Assembly: GCA_947579605.1 (NCBI GenBank)
Contig: OX388317.1
Span: 13,845,384 to 13,909,383 of the forward strand
Direction: 5' to 3'
Origin: Athripsodes cinereus
Taxonomy: Eukaryota > Arthropoda > Insecta > Trichoptera > Leptoceridae
DNA: 64,000 nt
A program made the translations under genes and the position numbers. A model generated the notes under the pieces. That model had not been told where the DNA came from. It was given only the letters and a program-made list of their open reading frames with translations, and searched no databases. Below are positions 33,820 through 46,714 of the stretch, piece by piece (positions within the stretch are counted from its first letter, which is position 1; the number at the start of each line of letters is the position of its first letter).

Positions 33820-34873
33820 ATTTTTTTCCCTTCTGCATATTTTCAATTCGTATGGACGTTCTCGGCATCACGAACCTTTTTCCATTTTACCATTTTTGTA
33901 GAAAAAATATACTGGCGTAGTCCCCAGTAGGACAAACGTTATTATTGGTTGTTAATTTCGATAGAAATATTGATATCTTTCACGCGACATAGGCGGAATT
34001 CAAAAAGAAAAATTAGAATATATTATGTTATGTCATCTGGATGTCTAGTTGAGTTCATCGATTATTATTTTCTGGGATCGCATTGGCCTTCAGTTGTAAT
34101 GATCCTGATAAGATTTATTCTTTAACCTATAATTATAAGTGAGTTTACTTTTATGCACACATGATTTTCCTGAAAACACATATCGAACGTGTCATAAATT
34201 TTCATGTCGCTGTAAAACACTTTAAAACATTATTACCTTCGGTAACTTTTCACGTTGAGCAATTGACACTTTGTAAAATACGCGATGACATGGAGTGATA
34301 TCCAACCTTCCACCCGCTACCGCCTTTCATATAAACACAGGTACACACATAGTACGGAATACATTCTTAAACTAGGCGTGTTACCCTATGTTCTTATATG
34401 TATGTATAGGGTGTACCTACTTTATGGTACAAAGTAGGTTCACACCACTAGACGCAGAACCGAATAAATTTATTTATTACTACGACACACAAAAACTTTT
34501 CTTTTTTGTTTCAAAAACTATTAGCACGATTTGGAAAGTTATTTTTTTCTTTCGTTGTTATAAAGTATCACATGTCTAAAATTCTACTTAATATTAACCA
34601 TTTCTGAAGGCTTAGATGTATTGAAAATATTGAACATCAAATTGGGGATATTGTTACATTCATTAAAGATATTACTATATTTATCGTGTGTTGTATTAAA
34701 TTCAGATTTATAAGAAAAATAATATGTATCACTATTGCATAAATATCAAAGATATATTATATAGACCGAAAACTTTCGTCAGCTTATAATTTTATGAGAA
34801 AGTGTTACGACACAATTATTGCTAATTTTATTTTCACTGAATGAGTGAAACTCCATTGTTAAATTAAAAATTT
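33820..34873. other. No gene seen
   Basis: AT-rich sequence without supported features. Confidence 0.5.
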
Positions 34874-35044
34874 ATAAGTAATAAACACTTTAGAGTTTTA
34901 AATTTGTTTTATTAATATTCACGCGTGTTTCGGGTTACAGGCCCACATTCATACAGAATATTCGAATGAATATGGGCCCGTAACCCGAAACACGTGTAAC
35001 TATTAATAAAACAAATTTAAAACTCTTAAGTGTTTTTTTACTTA
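34874..35044. mobile_element. Large palindrome (PAL-3), Penelope-like terminal core
   Basis: Arms 34874-34952 and 34966-35044 are about 90% complementary. Reading outward: ATGAATGTGGGCC, TGTAACCCGAAACACG, then ATTAATAAAACAAATTT. The GGG...CCC stem precedes CGAAAC. The order is the same as in PAL-1, PAL-2 and PAL-4, but the sequence is otherwise different. Confidence 0.75.
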
Positions 35045-35729
35045 CAATTATTGCTTTCGTTCAATAGTTACCTATTAAGTACAATTTGATATAAATCTAT
35101 TACGCATAAAATAAATACATGTATATAATTTGAATGTTTTAGTGCAAGTCGTCTTATCATGGGTAACATACCTCATCGCTGAACTGAACATGTTAAATGT
35201 CTTAAATGAATATGACATTCTAAAATTACCTATCTTTACAGGGCACTTGAAAAATTTTTGGACACTCGTTAGTTCTTAATGTTTTCAACATTAAATTCTG
35301 AATCAATGTTTAATAAGTAAAAATACTTGATCCAGTACTGTTATCCATTTGAAGTCATCGTTTCCATCATTTGTACTCATACTTCTCCCCTGATCAATAT
35401 CTTAAACGTATGACAAGAAAGTTTTTATTTATATATACATATAATCATTCACGTTATGAAAGAAACTCAAGCTTGAGTCACATTTTCCGATAATGACTCT
35501 CTTTTCATATTTTAAGCTTTAGCTATTTACACTAAGTACTCTGACCCAAAGTAGGAGAGCTTAAAAATAGAAGGGAACATTTTCATAAAACTCTGATTTT
35601 TTAGCAACCACGAAAGATGATATATCAAATTTTAAAATTTGATAATTATTACTGGAGTAAAAGAAAAGTTTTTTGTCAATAATAAATTTTCACATCTACT
35701 ATTCCTACCTACAACTGGTCATAAAAGAG
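35045..35729. other. No gene seen
   Basis: AT-rich; nothing supported. Confidence 0.5.
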
Positions 35730-35914
35730 AAGATTGAGGGTTGTAGAGGAGTCGGAAGGAAACGGCTTTCCAGGCTTCAGAACATTTGAGAGTGGACCGG
35801 GATGAGAGGTATGGTGGAGCTGTTTCGTGCTGCCCAGAACAGTCAAGATTTATCCCAGGTGATCGTCAACGTCGGGAGGACTCGACAAGACACGTAAAGA
35901 AGAAGAAGAAATTT
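35730..35914 (+). mobile_element. LINE-D C-terminal fragment with AAG tail
   Basis: Plus-strand reading: IEGCRGVGRKRLSRLQNI, stop, EWTGMRGMVELFRAAQ, then VNVGRTRQDT and an AAGAAGAAGAAG tail. It ends like the C-terminus of a non-LTR reverse transcriptase. A relative lies at 59.3 kb. The clade is uncertain. Confidence 0.65.
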
Positions 35915-37899
35915 GCATTATATGTTTTTAGTTTTATATTATTTATTTTTAGCTTAATATTATTTTTAAGGTATTTTTGTTCCTGTATTTCTACACTACC
36001 GTACGGTTTATATTATTAATATTTACTTATCACTTTCCTTATAATGCTTTCAATGAAATCAGTATGTTCTACAGATAAAGTATTAAAATAACTTATTTGT
36101 GTTCAGCCAAAAATCGCGAGAAGAAAGATAATTAAGTTTCCCACATAGAATGGATTATTGTATTATCTACTAGAGGATTGTAGTTAATTATTATTGAATG
36201 AATTCTTGTTTGAAGTATTCATTAACAAGAAGAAAGAGAGACAGTATAGGAGGAGTGTTCGCTCACTTGATACAACTTTAATGGAATCTACAACTACTAT
36301 GTATGTACCTACATATACATACATAATACATGTCTACCTATACATCGACATGAACATTTTAGTACGTTAATACATAATAATATGTAAATATGTTTATACG
36401 TATGTGCTTTATGAACATGGTAAATATGCAAGATAGAGTAAAAATAATACACTCTATACGAGGTCTCATTCTATAGCAAAGTTTTAAGCTATGAACATTA
36501 TCTATTCGATCGAGGTTTTCTCTACAACTGGATCAGATTCTTTTCTCTGTGGTAGTAAAAAAGACATTCGGAATGGGTTTTATATCCTTTATTTATTTAC
36601 AAAGCTATTACAGTGTTGATAGGATCAAATCGTCAGATTTGTAGTGAAAAATATTGAATACCTATGGTAATTGTTTTGCATGTTTTGTCAAATTATAACT
36701 TCTATAATTAGTTATATTAAAACATTAAAATAATATCTATCAACATGTTTTTTATTATATTTTGAACATGCAAAATGCTCACACCGTGTTTGAATAACAA
36801 TTAGGACTAGACCGCTTTGCAGAACTAAATTATTAATATTTGCCATCAAATCATGATAGATACATAGAACTATCAGAATACTTGCTTTTTAATGTTGCTA
36901 GTTTTTAAATATCGTGATTTCTTTAATTTTTTTCTAATTATAAGGGACATATTTTTTTCTGCAATTATTACCTGTTTTGTCAGAGTACTTTTTCTTGAGC
37001 GAAGCCGAGTAAAATGACACTAGTACTAAGTAAACTTCTTTCAGCGACACACAACGGCGAGCTGTTGCAAAAAGCCAATAGTAATTTGTTGTTGTATAAC
37101 ACTTTGTGTGATTGCTTTAAAGTTCTAAACATAGTTCTTTAGAAAGTGCTGATTGAAGTAGATACATATATACTATATTATTAGTATACACTAAAAATGA
37201 TATGCATATTTTATTTATACTCATTTTAATCGTTTTTCATTGTTTCTCTCTGGTTCGAAGGGTGGAAACAACACTTCTTAACTCAGAATAAATACCCCAA
37301 TTAGGTCATTGCTATCGTGTGGGTGGACAAATAATGCTTTACTGGCCAATTGTCATCGAACATTCTCAAAATATTGAGGCTTTTCAGAATTTCCATGGGA
37401 CATAGTATTTTTGACATAACATAGTATTTTTTCTTCATTTTACGGCAATGCACCCGCAAGCGAGTGAATTATATTACATAGTATTATACCAATTTATGTA
37501 GATTTTTTTATAGATTTAATAACACATACTAGAAACGCTAGTTCTGATATAAAAATAGTTTTAATTTGGCTTTGTATAATTTTCGTAAATTAAAATGTAT
37601 GAATATCGTAGGTACGTCACGATCATCAATGGCTTCACATGCGTCATAAGGCTTCTGAGAAAATGTTGCTTTTCATTGAGCTTCAAAAATACCAAAATAA
37701 TAATAACTAACTTTCAAACCCACAGTTATGTATGAACCAGATGAACAGTTGAATTGGTACATTTGAATTTTTTTTTATAAATTGTGGTTAGTTGCTTCGT
37801 TATTTGGGTTGGTCTGAAGTAATCGCGCCTTTGCGATAAACACTTCGTCTGTAGGATGCTGACTATATTTAACGTGTATTTTACTTTACATACCTACAT
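35915..37899. other. No gene seen
   Basis: AT-rich. GGCAATGCACCCGC at 37445 also occurs inverted at 14440, hinting at a shared old repeat. Nothing further. Confidence 0.45.
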
Positions 37900-38215
37900 A
37901 CTATCACGCCGCTTCCCTCTCGGGGTAGCCAGGAAAGATCGAGTGCCACTTCCTTCTATCCTTGCATACATGTTTCGCTTCCGTCACTGTTATACAATTT
38001 ATCATACATGCTCTCTTGTTCAATGTGCTAAACACGTGACCGTCTAGTAGGATTTGATTTAAATGATCTTGCCATTTGATCCTCGGACGACAACGTCTCC
38101 AAGCACCATTCCTTTCAGCCAAATGTATTTTCTTGGTCATTCTGTTCTCATTCATTCTTTCCACATGCCCAAAACATCGTAACTCATTTACATTAATCCT
38201 TGTTATTTTGGTATT
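37900..38215 (-). mobile_element. LINE-B2 3' fragment with open C-terminal frame
   Basis: An 86-codon open frame (minus) from ERMNENRMTKKIHLAERNG to WHSIFPGYPEREAA, extendable upstream to the CFGHVERMNE motif. This is the C-terminal end of a LINE reverse transcriptase. The 3' end CGGCGTGATA is shared with the 45.4-kb copy. It has no stop within the frame but lacks RT motifs, so it is non-functional. Confidence 0.8.
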
Positions 38216-39248
38216 TTAATTTACAGTTCTGTATTCAAATTTTTGGTATCACTGCAAAGTTGAGTTCAAAAAAGTTTTATAAAGAAATAAACATTTACAT
38301 ACATGTAAACGAGTCAAAATATTTAGAGTGGATTAACACCCACATATTTTAGAAGATAATACTAGTAGTTGTATGATGTATCCCGTTTAGAAAATTTCTG
38401 TTCAAATTGGATATTAACAGCATTGAATAGAAGATAATATTATTGTTGTTAATTATTTTTATTATTATAGAAACTAAAAGATTTTGCCGGAATTTTATGG
38501 ATATGAAATATAAAGTGGAGTTGAATTCAATGCGTTCTACAATGCCATTTACTTATTATTAAATGTAGGTGTCGATAAATACAGCTGATTTTCTTTGGAA
38601 GATCTTAAAATATAATGAACGTCTGTAATGTGAGGGTAAAAAATACATTTATTTGAAGTTAGAAATCAAATACCCACACATTAAACTAATATATCTATCT
38701 ATAGCAATAATTAATGTAGGTTTATGTGCAAAAGTAGACCGGCGCCGGCGAGAGTAAGAATTATTTCCAAGTACCACTCAGATTAGAGAAACGTTCTTCA
38801 AAGTGGTCTTGAGTAGGTATCAGATAGACCTCCTACGGAATATCATATTATATACAAATTAATCCATAAATTGGCGTAAATTTTACAAATCGAAAATTGT
38901 TTGCTCCCTATGTAACTGATAAAAACGATAAATGGCAAACAAGTAAAAACCAATATTAAAAGTTTTATATTCAGTTATTGACCATGTCAACTTATGTTTT
39001 ATTTTTACCCCGATCATTAAAATTCTCTAGATATAAACATGTGTGAAAATGATTTACTGTAGATAGCAGTAGAAATAAAATTAGTAAGTAACTCTGAATA
39101 AACCAAAAGACAAACAGTTGTAACACCTGACTACGTTTATCAAAGTACTAGTAAACATTAAAACAATAATTTATAATGGTAAGAGAATTAAATGTTCTAA
39201 AGTATGTAATATAATGCATTATTATTATCCTGTTCTCTTACTTTGTAG
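38216..39248. other. No gene seen
   Basis: AT-rich sequence. Nothing supported apart from the acceptor at its right edge. Confidence 0.5.
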
Positions 39249-39442
39249 GTGTACAAAGTATAAAGGCATCAGAGCGGTGGGCGGCCGTGGTGCACATCGA
39301 TAAAACAGGGAGCATGAAAGGGTTACCGACCACGACAGCGTATCTGATAATAGATAATGTTGGGTCGCAGTTGTCTTCATGTACGACACAAAGATCCTTC
39401 GGATGCAATGTAGTTCAAGTAGTCAAATTCCTTTTATTTTGA
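39249..39442 (+). other. Candidate exon or old coding fragment, unrecognised
   Basis: A strong acceptor (CTGTTCTCTTACTTTGTAG) is followed by 63 open codons with near-50% GC: SIKASERWAAVVHIDKTG, SMKGLPTTTAYLIIDN, CTTQRSFGCNVVQ, then TGA. The minus strand is also open over about 65 codons, so strand is not certain. I do not recognise either peptide. A SINE-B copy follows 70 bp later. Confidence 0.3.
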
Positions 39443-39509
39443 ATCATATAAAAGAGAAAAGGGCACAACATTGTTCATATTCCCTGTATTGTTATATTTT
39501 TTAAGATGT

Positions 39510-39662
39510 ATATGTCGATGAGGCTTACCACCCATCCTGAATGTCTTGATTTTATATTGGCACGGAGAGGACAGCTTGCATGTTTATTATATGCAGCTGG
39601 TCTGCTGGCTGCCCCACTTGTGGGATATGCCGTGATGGTATAGTAGTATAATGTTGAGCCTG
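39510..39662 (+). repeat. SINE-B, best copy
   Basis: Runs from CGATGAGGCTTACCACCCAT through TTGGCACGGAGAGGACAG, GCATGTTTATTATATGCAG and CCCACTTGTGGGATATGCCG to the tail GATGGTATAGTAGTATA. Ten copies share this order in the window. There is no A/B box. The last 45 bp resemble the 3' end of LINE-B1. Confidence 0.8.
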
Positions 39663-41099
39663 TTGGCGTACATATGTTTGGATGAAATAAATAAAAATAC
39701 TTACAATACTCGCGAGATGTTCAAATCAAACATTTATGTAGTTTTATGGAAACAGGTTTACTAGAAGTAGGTATGATTTATTTAGATCTCAGAAGATAAA
39801 GAAAATTGTCGTCTTATGAACAAGCAAATTTTCAACCTCTATTTACTCCCTCGACTCATAACACACTTGATTGTAGGTGCATTGCTATGAAATAAAACAA
39901 AACTACCTCAACTTCATTGCTGTAAATCGTTGTTTTTATTTCAGCCAATGAAGCTTTTAACTTAAAAAAATTAAGTTTTTTACAAATCACTACTTAAATA
40001 AAAAAAAATAGTCTTGATAGAGTTGTTATTGATAATTTTAATGAAGACAATCAACAGAAAAAAATATAATTTAAAAACATTTATTTCAGATTTTTTTTAT
40101 ACAATTAAATATTTCCTCAAGTAGATGAGGAAATTGCATCCAAACAATTAATCATTTATTTATATTTATTAATTTATTCTTTTTGTAGATCACCATTATG
40201 TAAGAGTATATTATAGAATATAAAATATTGAGATGATGTGCAGTGGCGAGATTTTAGTTTCATATTGACACTTAGCATCCACTCTCGCATAAAAAGTGCA
40301 AATATAATTTGAAAAGAAACCTGCTTCATATTAGAGACGTACTTAAAACCACTCAACACTAAACAAGCTTAGTATAAAAATACGCACATAAATGAATTAG
40401 TCCAATTTGGTTCCCCGCAGTCAGTTAAAATCACTTAGTGTAAGAGAGATGGAATACAATGATAATAAAGAAAGGAGAATTTCTACGTAGAATATTATCT
40501 ATCTATGGTGAACCTTCGCACCCCACGGCTTTAGCGGAGTTACATAAGATGGGAAAGTAAATTTTAAAACACATTTGGTATACTACACTAGAACTGAGTT
40601 TTAATTTAATTTAGTTTCCCGTTACTGGTCCATTAATGAAAACTTTAGTATTTTTACGATTACCACGCCATTTTAGTATTATAACTGCCTTTATACCGCA
40701 CCATGTCCCTTGTCTGGTGGTAGTCATGTAGAAATTAATGAAGATAAAGAATATTTGTTAAAATGAACCAGATCACCATCTTTCCAGAGCAAAGTTAATG
40801 ACATCTGGTCGTATTATAATGAACTCAGACCCACTAAATAATTAAAATAAATATTACCTACGTGAAATCTATCTTATACTACATCACTACATTTTCAACG
40901 CGTAAATACTCAATGAACTCATATAATTAATTATCTCAATGAATGTCGTATCTTTATTGTACTCGTAATACAAATAGACATATAATTCAAGAATGAGTGA
41001 TATCTATATATTTTTTTGGACTGCAAGTTCATGTCTGTGAATACATTATATTAAAGCTCCGATATTTACACTTCTCTTATACTGTATGACATTAAAAAG
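39663..41099. other. No gene seen
   Basis: AT-rich; no supported feature. Confidence 0.5.
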
Positions 41100-41215
41100 A
41101 AAAGAAAATGAAGGTGGAGTAGGTAAACCGTGAGTAGAATTGAAACTGTGATCTCGCGATCAAAAGTCTGAGGCTCTGCCATCGGGCTACCGAACCACAT
41201 ATATCTTTTTTTATT
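41100..41215 (-). mobile_element. tRNA-headed SINE, diverged copy
   Basis: Minus strand: TCGGTAGCCCGATGGCAGAG, then CTCAGACTTTTGATCGCGAG and CAGTTTCAATTCTAC in the B-box place. The A-box region matches the SINE at 19.2 kb. The B box is degraded. It is not a functional tRNA. Confidence 0.55.
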
Positions 41216-41229
41216 ATAGAACGCACTGC

Positions 41230-41562
41230 TTGTTTTTAATGTTTATAATATAAACATTAAAATGTCCATCTTTTGTCTTAAGTGTGTATACCTACTTCTA
41301 AAACATTTTAATTTTCATCTGCTGAGGTATAATTTTATCAGATTCTGTTAAATTTCTGTTAATTTTATCTATTGATATTTTATTTTGGTTGCCTTCTGTT
41401 GTTTTATTTTAAAATTGTAATGATAGATGTATGTTTGTAATATTGATTTGTTAATTTTGTGTTTGGTACCTAGGTTTTCTTATGATATTGTGCCTATGTA
41501 AAATATTGTGTAAAAGGCTAATTAGCCGTAAATAAATAAATAATAAATAAATAAATAAATGT
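41230..41562 (+). repeat. LINE-type 3' tail with AAAT microsatellite
   Basis: Ends in AATTAGCCGTAAATAAATAA and a run of AAAT units (41530-41562), as expected of a polyadenylated retrotransposon end. The family is not identified. Confidence 0.45.
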
Positions 41563-41661
41563 AATAAGGGATAGTTGGGAAAAAACAATTTTTCTCTGGC
41601 AATCAATTATAGAACAGATTTGAATGATGAACAGATTTGAACATTTATCAAAAATATTTAC

Positions 41662-41800
41662 CGTCAAAGGTTATCAAGATTAAATGAATGAAATGATTAT
41701 TTCTACGTAGTTTATCGAGTCTCGCTCTGACTACTATGTCGTGACCGTAAGGAACTTCACTGAACTGGACTCTTGTACCATTGTTTTGAATATCTCTAGA
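41662..41800. other. Bidirectionally open segment with splice-like edges
   Basis: Minus strand: DIQNNGTRVQFSEVPYGHDI then VVRARLDKLRRNNHF, between a TCTAG acceptor-like site and a GACG|GTAAAT donor. Plus strand: FIESRSDYYVVTVRNFTELD then SCTIVLNIS after a TACGTAG acceptor-like site. Only one, or neither, can be real. No family recognised. Confidence 0.22.
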
Positions 41801-42219
41801 TTTTTACTGAACCAATTTCCGATTCGGAAACTTCTACTGTTATTTGTGAAGTTGAAATTAGTTAACGAGTAGGTATACCAAAATATGTTCATTTAATTGT
41901 TATTGCTTTCTGATATATTTACTTGAATGTAATACTGCAGCGCAATGTAATGAAAAAATACCACATATTACAGATAAATGTATTAGTATATATATACTTA
42001 CATATTTTAATAATCCGAAATAAATAAATACAGTAAATGTATGTATGTGGTAGAGTATATTAAAAGGCAATATTGCGGCAGGCGGCAGTAGGCAGTATCG
42101 ATGGTATGTACAGCAGATACAACACGAATGGTAATGAACACGAATCGACCTAAATTTTTCGTATAATAATATGTCTTGTAATAGCAGCATTTTATCATTT
42201 CTTACAGTTAGGTACTTGT
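41801..42219. other. No gene seen
   Basis: AT-rich; overlapping minus-strand frames here have no coding signature. Confidence 0.45.
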
Positions 42220-42350
42220 CGTCCCTCTCCTTTATATTATCCTTTATATTATCCTTTATACCACATGCGGGAACTATCTACGGCACGTCCTGCATGAAAT
42301 ATGCATCACTCCGTGGGTCGGAAAGGGGTTGAAGAAGAAGAAGATACGAG
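42220..42350 (+). repeat. Short tandem repeat and retroposon-like 3' end
   Basis: Three near-identical CCTTTATATTAT units, then GCATCACTCCGTGGGTCGG and a GAAGAAGAAGAAG tail, which looks like the 3' end of a retroposon with AAG-type tailing. Confidence 0.4.
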
Positions 42351-45179
42351 AGTGGAAATTCAACCATCCCCCTCCCCTCAAATCCACCTACGAGACACGT
42401 TATCCTCTCGACACCCGGACGTTTTACTGATCACAAACGCTGAAAGATTTCTCAATACCATCGGCACTAAAAGTGTTTAATTATCTCATCCATTTGACTC
42501 ATAGATTAATATCCTAGAGTGTGTTTTTGAAGAGTATCTTCACCCGCAATTAGCAATACGGGCTTCTTTGTGTCTTTATTACTGTTGACATTTCGCTACT
42601 ACTATACTGCGACCCTCTTCTATTCCCTTACGCTTCATTCACATTATTCACATTTCACGAGTACTTAATTAAAAAGACGAACTCTGTAATGATTCCTTTC
42701 ATGTAATAACTAGGGAATTCTGAATTCACTAAAACCTAGTCAGCAAATGATTCAGGACTAGTTCAAATGAAAAGGTTGTTTCTATTCTCTCATTTTGAAT
42801 TATATCTAGTAAAACGGAGAACAAATATACCTACTTAACTAGTAGAAATTTTCACAATAATACTGACATTAAAACTTTTGACAAAATTGGCACAGTAGAA
42901 CTTCTGTAATTTGTGACAATATAGGTTGTTTAGGCAAATTTGGTTATTTTTATGCATAAAATATCCTGATGGCTAAGTAGGGAGTTATGTTACAAAATTT
43001 CATATAACTCACGATAAATTTGATAACAAAAAGATACTGGCGAATATATTTGTACCTCGGCGTTTTGCAAAACACGTTTCGTACAAACGTATGTGAAAAT
43101 CTTTTTGGAAATGGTCACGCATGCTTTATAGAAAACCAATAAGTTCACAACAAATTTTTCGTATGGTGAAATATACAAATGTGAATCTTTACACAATACC
43201 CGGTCCCACCTACTACATATCGGGAATATTAATATCATATAAATAATAATATCTTTCTACATAAACATAAAAGATCGAAAATAAGATTTCCTCTTCATTT
43301 TTATGATGTCATACAAATTTTCATCAAAATGCTCTCCGTGGATATCCCAGAACAGAATCTGACTCGCTCTGTAAAATATTTAAAAGAGTATTCTTATAAT
43401 ATGAGATATTAAACTTCTTTTATTCAACAATGAGAATTACCACTTGCTAATTTATTTACCCATGTTAAAATCTAATTTTGTTTTGCACATTAAATATGTT
43501 CCATGTACCTACTCAGTAAATTTAGTGATTGCCTCACTAGTTGGAGATGTTATGATGGAAAGTTTTAATAAAAAAAAAACGAAACCAAAACTGATTGAAA
43601 TTGAGTTGTGGATCGTTATTTTTTCATTTAAAAATGTCACTATGTCAACGATTGATAATGAAACTAAAAAAATATACAAATTCACACAGTGAAAAAAACA
43701 CAACGCATATTTTATTGTTAGGAATATGACTGAAATATCCGATTACAGTTTTCCGTTTAAGTCTAAAATATTCAATCAATTTCTTAATAGATAGGTAAGT
43801 ACTTGATGAAAATAATTATATGAAGTTTTCTATTATTATGTATGTATATTTGTATTTTATAAACAAACACTAAACTTAAGATTACATTGAAACTAGAATC
43901 CATTTCATTTGAAGCGGGATATATATGTACCACTTTGGTCAGTTGACAATTCCATCTGTGTGATTCTCAGTAAATCCCTCGGGATGCTTCTATCCAATTG
44001 TTCCTCGTACCTACGATTGTTGGTCCTTTACAAATGCTTTATATAATGTCCCTAATCCTTTGAGGGTGATGATTTTTTATGAGAGTAACGTAAACCCCAT
44101 GGATTCCTATGAGCAAACATGCTCTAGATTTTTTGTAAGTTAAAAATTTAATACCTCGAGGGGCTTCGAAATAAAATGGAATCTAATCAAAAACCATTGA
44201 AACTATTTTCAGTTGTTCAACCGTTTTATGTGAAATTATGGGATGTAGGTATGTATATTCATGCAAACACTTTTCTGATAATCATTCATGGTCAAGTTAT
44301 TCGGTATATTGCAAGTATATATAAGTCACACTTCAAATTTATCATGTGCATAAAATGCAACCAAAGACTCTCATGCAAGTCAATTTTGTTTTAGTGTTGA
44401 CTTGTCGGGCGATTCCTTTATTTTGTGAATCTATGTATATATATGAGTATATAAAGTGTTTTTAGTGGAGAATTTTCACAAATAAAATACAGTGCTAAAC
44501 TCACCTTCATTGTATAAAAATGTATACTGTTTTCATACTAATGTAACTAGTATACGTAACCGATAGACAGTAAAGAATGAAATAAATTTAATCATATCTA
44601 GATATCGCCGAATGTATACAAAATTTTATGAAATGATTAACAACCAAAGAATGAATGCTTAGTGGTCTGATTTTCAGTACACTCTGTCTACACTGTAATA
44701 GATTGATAGACAATGTAAGTTTGAATGAGTTTCTACCATAATTAATTACAATCCCAAAAAGTGAGTTCTGTGACGTTATCTAGAACTAAATTCACAAAAT
44801 TAAACAATGCTACGTAATTTAAAAAAAGGAAGGCAATTGTCATGAGCAACAATAATATATTACTCTTTCGGTTCATTTAATAACGGACCATCAAAATGAC
44901 GGACAACAAACCGCCGAGAGATTGAAATAAATTATATGCTGACAGGGAAATTTATCAGGGCCCATTTTGTTATGTTGTTAATTTCCGTACCGTGTATAAA
45001 TTTATAAACTCTTTCACATTCTTCTACTGTAATACAATAAAAAATGAAACTTTGAACAAAGTTGTTGTCGCTATCGTTTATCTAAACAAAATTATTTTTA
45101 ATACTTTGACAATTTAATACATGAGTTTCCGTGGAAATCCTATAGAGAATAAAACTCCCGTGTTGTTAATAATATTTTA
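42351..45179. other. No gene seen
   Basis: AT-rich sequence. The frames at 42990-43238 and 43444-43703 are open on composition only. Confidence 0.45.
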
Positions 45180-45225
45180 TATATTACTAGCTTAAATACC
45201 CTGCGTTGCATGGGAATCATGTATA
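45180..45225 (+). repeat. Short ACTAGC-type repeat end
   Basis: ATTACTAGCTTAAATACCCTG, then CGTTGCATGGG, resembles a common insect repeat end of the ACTAGCT...CCCGCG type. Too short to classify. Confidence 0.35.
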
Positions 45226-45403
45226 AAATTGAAAAAACAGTAAGTATGTGTAATTAAAAATTATTTTATTTAGGCAGCAATATTTTAATGTATCAACTTT
45301 ATACACAGAGTAACATTAAAGTAGGAAACAGATAATAGAATATGTAAGAATGACTAAACAGTATATATATAATTATGACAATGTACCTAAATTACATACA
45401 AAC

Positions 45404-46093
45404 ATCACGCCGCTTCCTTCGCGGGGTAGGCAGAAAGGATCGAGTGCCACTTCCTTCTGTCCTTGCATACATCTTTCGCTTCCGTCACTGTCATACAATT
45501 TCTAATGCATGCTCTCCTGTTCAACTTACTCAACACGTGACCGTCCTGTAGGATTTGATTTAAATAATCTTGCCATTTGATCTTCAGACGTCCACGTCTC
45601 CGAGCACCATTCCTCTCAGCCAAATATATCTTCTTGGTCGTTCCGTCCTCATTCATTCTTTCTACATGCCCAAACCATCGTTACTTATTTAAATTCATCC
45701 TTGTTACTATACCAACTTTCATTCCACATTCCTTTTGTATGTCATCTCAGCACACAATTTCTCAGAATATTACCACACATCCTTCTCAACAATTTTATTT
45801 CTACTGCATTTATGCCACTTTCATCCTTCATAAATGGTTAAAGAAGGATGAGAATGGCATAAATGCAGTAGAAATGAGATTGTTGACATGGGTCCACGTC
45901 TCACTTGCATACACGAGTGTTGGCACTAAGATAGCAGAGTGCACCACCCTTTTAGCTGTAGTAGATATGTTTCTATTTGCAATTGGTCGGATTGCACCAT
46001 TTACCTCATTGCCAGCAATTTTTCTCCTTTCAATATCGCTTTCACACTTCCCATCTCTCGTGAACAAACTACTGAAGTACACACATTCGTCAA
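45404..46093 (-). mobile_element. LINE-B2, longest copy, rearranged
   Basis: Minus strand in order: LEQVDECVYFSSLFTRDGKC, ESDIERRKIAGNEVNGAI, VLVPTLVYASETW-type block (here AILVPTLVYASETW), a small inverted duplication, NAVEIKLLRRMCG, a frame slip, WFGHVERMNEDGTTKKIYL and finally WHSILSAYPAKEAA. This is the post-YADD half of a LINE reverse transcriptase. The catalytic half is missing. Confidence 0.82.
45781..45891. repeat. Inverted duplication inside LINE-B2
   Basis: Arms 45781-45829 and 45843-45891 surround a 13-nt loop; the inner 33 bp match at 31 positions (ATTTCTACTGCATTTATGCC). Both arms encode the LINE peptide GINAVE, one on each strand, so a coding block was duplicated in reverse next to itself. 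Confidence 0.85.
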
Positions 46094-46714
46094 CTTGCTC
46101 TAACACCTCCTTGTCAATGTATAATACATATTTAAAAAAAAAAACATATTTATAAAAAAATATGTTTGTACAATAATTAGGAAATAACTGCAAAACAAAT
46201 AAACTAAATTTCTCAATAAGGGATAAAATAATAACACAAAATGTTAAAAACTAATTTATTTATTATATTTACAAAATATAAACATTATTTTACTAATGGT
46301 TTTCTAATATTCCTATTTATTTGCAATGATAAATTTACCACATATCATATTTTAAGTACAACTTATACCATAGCAATAAGAACTTATGATTAATTATGTA
46401 ATTTATAAAAATTATGCAAATGTTAAACTAACAGAAAATGCCAATAAATTTATTCAATATACACATAATCATGCGAAGATGAATGTTCTTCATTTAAAAT
46501 ATCCATACCTTTTTATTACCATTTTACGTTTGTTCTTTCAAAACAAAAATCATATTTAGATCTATTAGTAACAAATAAAAAAATAATTTAAAGTTTTACG
46601 TGTTACTTTATCGAAAGAATTGGTCTTCCACTCTTTTCAGTAAGTTCCACTCTTTCGAGTGTTCTGTAAAAGGCAGGAGTTCAAAAAAATTAAGACTTTT
46701 ACATCTTAAGCTAA
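46094..46714. other. No gene seen
   Basis: AT-rich; nothing supported. Confidence 0.5.

Noticed and set aside
45577..46155. 192-codon plus-strand protein
   Set aside because: Mostly antisense of LINE-B2, extended through its inverted duplication.
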